Positions 7,201-10,908 of a DNA stretch of 10,908 nt are shown here, piece after piece. Position 1 is the first letter of the stretch, and each line of letters opens with the position of its first letter. The DNA comes from Caulobacteraceae bacterium (lineage in GTDB: Bacteria; Pseudomonadota; Alphaproteobacteria; Caulobacterales; Caulobacteraceae). The position numbers and the translations under genes were made by a program. The notes beneath the pieces are model-generated. The model was given only the letters and a program-made list of their open reading frames with translations. It had not been told where the DNA came from and searched no databases. The stretch spans positions 1 through 10,908 of the forward strand of contig CANMXH010000069.1 in NCBI GenBank assembly GCA_947501315.1, given 5' to 3'.

Positions 7201-7739
7201 TCACCTTCGTCGCCGAGGCCACGGCCCTGGCCGAGAGCGGGCATGAGGCCTTCCTGATGGCCGGGGTGGTCCGTCGCCGGCAGGAGCGGGCCAGCGCCAA
7301 GTCCGGCGAGAAATTCGCCTTCGTCACCTTCTCGGATCCGACGGGCGAGTTCGAATGCCTTTTCCCGCCCGAGCAGCTGCGCAAATGCAGAGAGGTGCTG
7401 GAGGTCGGCGCCTCGATCATGGTGCGGGTGCGGGCCAAGTCGGCCGACGGAGAGGTCCGTTTCTTCGGTGACGACGCCAGCCGGCTGGACAAGCTGATCG
7501 ATGACGGGGCGCTGGGACTGCGCATCCATGTCTCGGCCCGGGGCGCCGATCCGGCGGCGCTGCGGTCGCGGCTGGATCGGGCGAGGTCCGAGGGGAAGGG
7601 TGGAGAAGTCTCACTGGTGGCGTCACTGGACGGCCGCCGCGAGGTCGAGCTGAAACTGCCGGGCCGTTATCGACTCGACGGTGCCCTCAGGGGCGCGCTG
7701 AAGTCGGCGCCAGGCGTGGTGCTGCTGGAGGATGCCTGA
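4257..7739 (+). CDS. dnaE: DNA polymerase III subunit alpha (replicative, DnaE1 type)
   Basis: This is the catalytic subunit of the replicative polymerase, 1160 residues, the normal size for DnaE1. An N-terminal PHP domain starts at HLRVRS (21-26). The polymerase core shows GPGRGSGAGS (372-381), the PDFDIDF motif (413-419) with two catalytic aspartates, and KFDFLGLKTL with the third, Asp570. A helix-hairpin-helix region lies near 840-905. QVSLF (926-930) is the sliding-clamp-binding motif, and an OB fold follows at about 996-1070. The PHP metal ligands look degenerate (RVRS instead of a His-x-His pattern, DR instead of DH at 56-57), so this domain is probably not a nuclease and proofreading would need a separate epsilon subunit. 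The N-terminal sequence is unlike the error-prone DnaE2/ImuC. The ATG at 4257 is only 7 bases after the sidA stop and has a poor Shine-Dalgarno, which suggests coupling to sidA translation or a separate promoter inside it. Confidence 0.97.
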   Translation: MGQLKEGLAISDTAAAAQFIHLRVRSAYSLLEGAIKAGKVATLAADAGMPAVGVADRANLFGALEFSEAAKGAGVQPIVACALPVTGIGGKISDRWARVPTVVLLVQNEAGWLNLCALSSSAFLDAGSMDEPSVPWTMVAERSEGLILLSGGPDGPVDPLFVQGKPAEGNVALDEMARVFGDRFYVELQRHGLASERQAERGLVEWAYAHDVPLVATNDVHYARAAQAKSHDALMCIADGAFTGQEDRRRVTGEHWFKPAAAMRALFADLPEACDTTVEIARRCAFLVPTRAPILPRFEAGAGRTEPEELMHQAREGLKARLQAVTPVAPEADYWARLEWEVGIIQQMGFPGYFLIVSDFIKWAKNHGIPVGPGRGSGAGSLVAWALTITDLDPLRFGLLFERFLNPERVSMPDFDIDFCQERREEVIDYVQERYGKDRVAQIITFGTLQARAVLRDVGRVLQMPLGQVDRLAKMVPANPANPVTLAQAIEVEPRLKEARDSEAAVRTLLDTALELEGLYRNASTHAAGIVIGDRPLTELVPLYQDPRSTIPASQFNMKWVEAAGLVKFDFLGLKTLTVLDRARVYLERRGAAVDWNSLPLDDPKTYELMASGQTVGVFQLESQGMRDTLRKMRCGSIEEITALISLYRPGPMENIDMYIDRKFGREEVDCLHPSLVDVLTETYGVIIYQEQVMKIAQVLAGYSLGEADLLRRAMGKKKKEEMDVQRARFVEGASGKGVSEEQSGFIFDLVAKFAGYGFNKSHAAAYALISFQTGWLKANHPVEFMAASMSLDLSNTDKLAVFYQDCRRFEVPIKGPDVNRSSADFDVAYHDETGAVLYALGAIRNVGLEAMKHLVEVRETGGRFTDIFDFLERVDPRSVNKRALENLARAGAFDSFHSNRRQLVEQADTLMAYCQSVAAERASSQVSLFGGDQAGAARPRLKPVEPWVGPEKLDQELAAVGFYLSGHPLEDMAPALKRKRVTFVAEATALAESGHEAFLMAGVVRRRQERASAKSGEKFAFVTFSDPTGEFECLFPPEQLRKCREVLEVGASIMVRVRAKSADGEVRFFGDDASRLDKLIDDGALGLRIHVSARGADPAALRSRLDRARSEGKGGEVSLVASLDGRREVELKLPGRYRLDGALRGALKSAPGVVLLEDA

Positions 7740-7775
7740 AGGCTGGGCCCGGTTGGCGGACTCGGTGCCTGTCGC

Positions 7776-8954
7776 TCACTCGGGTCGCGGTCTGAACGTT
7801 TCGCGCGGGGTCCCGTCGACGGCATAGAGCCGCTCGGTCGGCAGTTTGATGACCAGGCCTGAGTTCGGCAGCCGGTGATCGTAGATGGCACCGAGCAGCC
7901 CGGCCATCCGGTCCCCGGCGACATCCGCGCCCAGAGCCTCCATCCCGACGGCCAGTCCCTCGCCCATACTGCCGGTCCAGCGGCCGACGCGGACGGTGAC
8001 GGAGCCCCGGTGACGTTTGCCGGGCCGGGGCAGGACCTGTTCGATCCACTGGCGCGGAACGCCGGTCTCGCGTTCCTCGGCTGGCAGGTTGTGGATCTGG
8101 TAGGCCGTTGGCGTATCCACAAACCAGCCCATGATCGCGCGCGCGACGACCGTGTTGCCGCCGCTGGCCGTGTCGGTCAGATCGAGCAGGACGGGCTGGC
8201 CGTGCAGGGCACCGGCCATGACGGCGTCGAAGGCGGCGACCGTATCGTTGTCGCCGAGCGAGTCGTTGAAGCGAATAATCAGGACACCATCGACCTCCCT
8301 CGTCGTGACCGGAGGCCGATCGCCGGGACCCGCGACATAGAGGTTCGGGAGGGTGAGCCGGCGTTCGGTGCCCGCGGGATCAAGGATGGTCAGGTCGCGA
8401 GGCCGGTCGCGGCGTCCGGCGGCGAGAACGCGGGCAGCATAGCCGGCGCGCTCTCCGGTCGGCTCAAGGCCCAGCCCGGCCCAGAAGGCGGCGATGGCCG
8501 CCGCGGTCGAGGTCTCAGCGATGGCCACAAGCCTGTCGCCTGTGCGAACACCGGCTCCGGCCGCCGGGGATCCTTCCCGCACGGCGGTGATCCGCCAGGC
8601 CTCGCCTTCCGGCTCGATCCAGAGGTCGGAGTAGCTGGGTACGAGACCCCAGCTGTCATTGAAGGAGCCTCCTGTGATGGCGTGATGGTCCGCCAGGGCC
8701 GCCACGGCATGTTCTGCGTATCGCAGCAGTGATCGACGGTCGCTGACCGCTCCGGCCTCGGCGCGCAAGGCTACGCTCATCGGCAGGACGCTATCGGGGA
8801 AGCGGTCCAGATAGGCGTATTGGTTGTTGATCAGGCCTTCGATGGACAGGGCGTCGGCGCGGTAGGCTTCAGCGGACAGTTCGGCCGGCTGAGACTGCGC
8901 CTTTGCAGGCAGACTGCAGCACAGCATGAGCAGCAAGATCAGGAAGGCGCGCAT
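7776..8954 (-). CDS. Secreted S41-like peptidase with PDZ-like region
   Basis: This 392-residue protein has a Sec signal peptide: Arg2, a hydrophobic core to about 16, then AKA at 17-19 as the signal peptidase I site. No lipobox is present, so the mature protein should be periplasmic or secreted. Residues 118-150 (WRITAVREGSPAAGAGV..GDRLV) look like a PDZ domain. From about 222 to 385 the sequence follows the S41 tail-specific protease fold: VLIIRFN, then LLDLTDTASGGNT, then the GSMGEGLA motif (328-335) with Ser329 as likely nucleophile. An AspHisHis at 89-91 could supply a histidine, as in tricorn-like members. The lysine of the CtpA Ser/Lys dyad is not at its usual distance after Ser329, so the catalytic mechanism, or activity at all, is uncertain. 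It converges on dnaE (36 bases between stops) and lies 83 bases from the RNA methyltransferase gene. The substrate is unknown. Confidence 0.75.
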   Translation of the reverse strand: MRAFLILLLMLCCSLPAKAQSQPAELSAEAYRADALSIEGLINNQYAYLDRFPDSVLPMSVALRAEAGAVSDRRSLLRYAEHAVAALADHHAITGGSFNDSWGLVPSYSDLWIEPEGEAWRITAVREGSPAAGAGVRTGDRLVAIAETSTAAAIAAFWAGLGLEPTGERAGYAARVLAAGRRDRPRDLTILDPAGTERRLTLPNLYVAGPGDRPPVTTREVDGVLIIRFNDSLGDNDTVAAFDAVMAGALHGQPVLLDLTDTASGGNTVVARAIMGWFVDTPTAYQIHNLPAEERETGVPRQWIEQVLPRPGKRHRGSVTVRVGRWTGSMGEGLAVGMEALGADVAGDRMAGLLGAIYDHRLPNSGLVIKLPTERLYAVDGTPRETFRPRPE

Positions 8955-9037
8955 GGAAAAGCCCCGGACATGGTCGGCCGAGGCTGGCGCGTCGGGCCGG
9001 GATCGGCAAGTTAATCCGCCGTCATCCGGGACACCGC

Positions 9038-9835
9038 TCAGGCCTTGTCGGTCACCGCATAGACCATGATGCCCGTCGCCACGGCGAGGTTGAGGCTGTC
9101 GGCCCGGCCGCGCATGGGGATTTTGACGTTGACGTCGCAGGCCTCGGCCAGGGCGTCGGTCAGGCCGGCCTGTTCATTGCCCATCAGGATCAGGGCCGGA
9201 TATGCGATGGCGGCGTCGTGGTGGCCGACCGTGGCGTCCAGCCGGGTGCCGATGACGCTGCCGGGCCACATCTTGCGCCAGGCAAGGAATTCCGCCGGCG
9301 TGGCGCGGGCGATGGCGACCGCAAAGACCGAACCCATGGTGGCCCTGACGGCCTCGACCGAGAAGGGATCGACGCAGTCCCCGATCAGGATCACGCCGCC
9401 GCAGCCGGCCGCGTCTGCGGTGCGGATGATGGTGCCGAGGTTACCGGGATCCCGCACCTGCTCAAGTGCGACCCAGGCCGGGGCGGTGGCGGGCTGGATG
9501 GCGGAGAGGGGGGTGTAGACCTGGTCGAAGACGCCCAGCACTGTCTGCGGATTGTCGCGGCGGCTGATCTTTTCGAGAATGGCGTGGGTGACCACAACCA
9601 CCTCGCCGCCGGCGGCGCGGGTCGCGGTGCGGGCACGGTCGAGAATGGGATGGGGCCGGGCATCCTCCCCAACCAGCAACAGGCGCGGAGCGCGTTGCTG
9701 ATCAAGGGCTTCGCCGATGAATTTGAGGCCTTCTGCGAGGAACTGACCCGTAGCCTCGCGCTCCTTGCGCATGTGCAGGGCGCGGACGTTCTTGACCGTA
9801 TCATTGGTCAGGGAGGTGATGAGGCGGTCGCTCAT
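9038..9835 (-). CDS. TrmH/SpoU-family RNA 2'-O-ribose methyltransferase
   Basis: This is a 265-residue SPOUT-class methyltransferase. An N-terminal SpoU substrate-binding domain is recognisable by FLAEGLKFIGEAL (32-44). The catalytic domain carries the three knotted-fold motifs: DPGNLGTIIRTADAAG (129-144, with the conserved Asn132 and Arg138), LILMGNEQAGL (215-225) and IPMRGRADSLNLAVATGI (239-256). It is expected to transfer methyl from S-adenosylmethionine to a ribose 2'-OH in rRNA or tRNA; the site cannot be told from sequence alone. The true start is the ATG at 9835-9833 (MSDRLITSL), which overlaps the stop of the upstream methyltransferase as ATGA. The frame stays open far upstream, to 10675, but that stretch is a shadow of the neighbouring gene. 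The gene is probably the last of the operon. Confidence 0.92.
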   Translation of the reverse strand: MSDRLITSLTNDTVKNVRALHMRKEREATGQFLAEGLKFIGEALDQQRAPRLLLVGEDARPHPILDRARTATRAAGGEVVVVTHAILEKISRRDNPQTVLGVFDQVYTPLSAIQPATAPAWVALEQVRDPGNLGTIIRTADAAGCGGVILIGDCVDPFSVEAVRATMGSVFAVAIARATPAEFLAWRKMWPGSVIGTRLDATVGHHDAAIAYPALILMGNEQAGLTDALAEACDVNVKIPMRGRADSLNLAVATGIMVYAVTDKA

Positions 9836-10722
9836 GCTGACCAGCGCGCGAAGAAGCTGAGGCCGATGGCACGACCGTCCGGACCGTCCTCGGCGAGGGC
9901 CAGTTCGCCCCAGTCGATAGCCCCGCCGCGATCCGCCGTCGCCTCGGCCATCAGATGGGCCAGCGACAGGCCGGAGACGCGCGCGGCATAGGCGTTGAGC
10001 AGCAGGAAGGAGGCGTCGTCGGACAGCAGGGCGGCGCAGTCCTTCAACAGGCCCGGCAGATCCTCGAACAACCGCCAGACCTCGCCGGTGGGGCCGCGGC
10101 CGTATTTGGGCGGGTCGAGGATGATGCCGTCGTATTTCACACCGCGCCGGACCTCGCGGGCGACGTATTTGCGGGCGTCCTCGACGATCCAGCGGATCGG
10201 ACGGTCGGCCATGCCGGAGAGACCGGCATTCTCGCGGGCCCAGGCGACGGATTTCTTTGAGGCGTCGACATGGGTGACCTCGGCACCGGCGGCGGCGCAG
10301 GCAAGGCTGGCGACACCCGTGTAGCCAAACAGGTTCAGGACCCGGGGTCGGTTCAGGCTGCGGATACGCCCGTCCAGCCACTCCCAGTTGGCGGCCTGTT
10401 CCGGAAAGAAGGCCAGATGCCGGAACGGGGTGAAGCGGCTGGTGAAGCGCACGTCGCGCCAGGCCAGCGGGAAGCTGTCGATCGGATTGCCGGCGAAGCG
10501 CCAGCGGCCGGTCTCGTCCTCGTCGGTTGGATCGAAGACCGCGTCGGCCGCGTCGAAGGCAGCGGCATCGCGCGGCGACCAGAAGCACTGGGGCTCGGGC
10601 CGGACCACGGTATGGCGGCCATAGCGCTCGAGCTTGCGGCCGCCGCCGCTGTCCAGCAGGGCGTAGTCCGCCCAAGCGCGGGTGACGAGGGTCTCAGGGG
10701 TCAGTTTCAGGCGCGGCGGCAT
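9832..10722 (-). CDS. RlmI-like class I SAM-dependent methyltransferase
   Basis: This is a 296-residue Rossmann-fold methyltransferase of the RlmI/RlmK-like group. The SAM-binding motif is VLNLFGYTGVASL (128-140), followed by the acidic ribose-binding residue Asp153 in HVDASKKSV, and motif IV LDPPKYGRG (202-210), whose DPPK/F form is typical of base methyltransferases acting on rRNA. The likely role is 23S rRNA methylation; the nucleotide cannot be assigned. I chose the ATG at 10722-10720 (MPPRLKLTPETL) because the family-like sequence begins there (YALLDSGGGRKLERYG at 20-35). The in-frame ATGs at 10785 and 10863 would add a low-complexity Arg/Pro-rich leader lying inside the upstream gene. 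None of the starts has a strong Shine-Dalgarno. It overlaps the upstream glycosyltransferase end by 29 bases and the TrmH-family gene by 4 (ATGA), so all three are likely co-transcribed. Confidence 0.88.
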   Translation of the reverse strand: MPPRLKLTPETLVTRAWADYALLDSGGGRKLERYGRHTVVRPEPQCFWSPRDAAAFDAADAVFDPTDEDETGRWRFAGNPIDSFPLAWRDVRFTSRFTPFRHLAFFPEQAANWEWLDGRIRSLNRPRVLNLFGYTGVASLACAAAGAEVTHVDASKKSVAWARENAGLSGMADRPIRWIVEDARKYVAREVRRGVKYDGIILDPPKYGRGPTGEVWRLFEDLPGLLKDCAALLSDDASFLLLNAYAARVSGLSLAHLMAEATADRGGAIDWGELALAEDGPDGRAIGLSFFARWSA

Positions 10723-10908
10723 GACCCGCTGATAGGCGGAGAGGCGCGGTCCCGTCCAGCGCGGCGTGTGTTTCAGCCTGAACATCGTCCCCGGGCGGCG
10801 GGTCGGGCCGGTGGGTTGTCTTGTCCCAGACGAACGGTTCGCGGACCAGGCGCCAGGCCGCATGGGCGAAGGCGAGGCTGAGCAGTGACCAGTAACCGGG
10901 AGCCATGA
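10694..10908 (-). CDS. C-terminal end of a probable family 2 glycosyltransferase (partial)
   Basis: A minus-strand reading frame enters from the right edge and stops at 10694-10696. About 70 residues are visible. The first part, GYWSLLSLAFAHAAWRLV (from the fourth visible residue), reads as a final membrane helix. It is followed by REPFVWDKTTH, which resembles the conserved end of processive family 2 glycosyltransferases (cellulose-synthase or XagB-like: hydrophobic helix, then PF-x-W-x-KT-x-H). A Pro- and Ala-rich tail of about 35 residues follows. The methionine at 10906 is probably internal, because the family signature would otherwise lack its catalytic domain. If correct, the full protein is an inner-membrane enzyme making a surface or envelope polysaccharide. 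Only the tail can be seen, so the family call is moderate and the substrate unknown. Confidence 0.6.
   Translation of the reverse strand, partial: MAPGYWSLLSLAFAHAAWRLVREPFVWDKTTHRPDPPPGDDVQAETHAALDGTAPLRLSAGHAAAPETDP

Noticed and set aside
4257..7739. Possibility that the polymerase is the SOS mutasome DnaE2/ImuC, given the LexA box
   Set aside because: The N-terminal sequence (FIHLRVRSAYSLLEG, 19-33), the clamp motif QVSLF and the 1160-residue length fit DnaE1; no imuA or imuB gene is adjacent.
9836..10675. Upstream extension of the TrmH-family frame to 10675
   Set aside because: The extension is Arg-rich nonsense lying over the methyltransferase gene in another frame; the family N-terminus starts at the ATG at 9835.
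10723..10863. Longer N-terminus for the RlmI-like methyltransferase from ATG 10863 or 10785
   Set aside because: The added residues are Arg/Pro/Thr-rich and overlap the coding end of the glycosyltransferase; family-like sequence begins just after the ATG at 10722.

Overview
The window looks like a chromosomal segment of a GC-rich alphaproteobacterium, most likely Caulobacterales (Caulobacter/Brevundimonas type). The evidence is the short form of prolyl-tRNA synthetase, a DnaE1-type replicative polymerase, a GAAC-N7-GAAC alphaproteobacterial LexA box, and a 29-residue membrane peptide whose length, composition and promoter match the Caulobacter division inhibitor SidA. Almost the whole window is coding; the longest gap between genes is 163 bases. 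I see no tRNA, rRNA, CRISPR array, insertion sequence or phage gene.

Left part, plus strand (82-3841): proS, a LolC/E-family lipoprotein-release permease, lolD and a small TPR protein form a tight run. proS and the permease share an ATGA overlap, and lolD starts inside the end of the permease gene. A 39-residue basic protein on the minus strand (3877-3996) faces this run and ends it.

Middle (3997-7739): a 163-base divergent intergenic region carries a TTGACA/TAGAAC promoter whose -10 is overlapped by a LexA box. It drives a 29-codon gene (sidA, 4160-4249), followed after only 7 bases by dnaE (DNA polymerase III alpha). The arrangement places a DNA-damage-induced, membrane-embedded block on cell division directly in front of the replicative polymerase gene. 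This is the most interesting part of the window.

Right part, minus strand (7776-10908): read in the direction of transcription, there is the C-terminal end of a probable family 2 glycosyltransferase (cut by the window edge), an RlmI-like SAM-dependent methyltransferase and a TrmH/SpoU-family RNA ribose methyltransferase. The last two share an ATGA overlap. After an 83-base gap comes a secreted S41-like peptidase with a PDZ-like region, which converges on dnaE.

Functionally the window is mostly housekeeping: tRNA charging, lipoprotein export, replication, RNA methylation and envelope maintenance. Inserted in it is one short checkpoint module of the SOS response. Gene identities come from motif and sequence recognition only; no database search was run.
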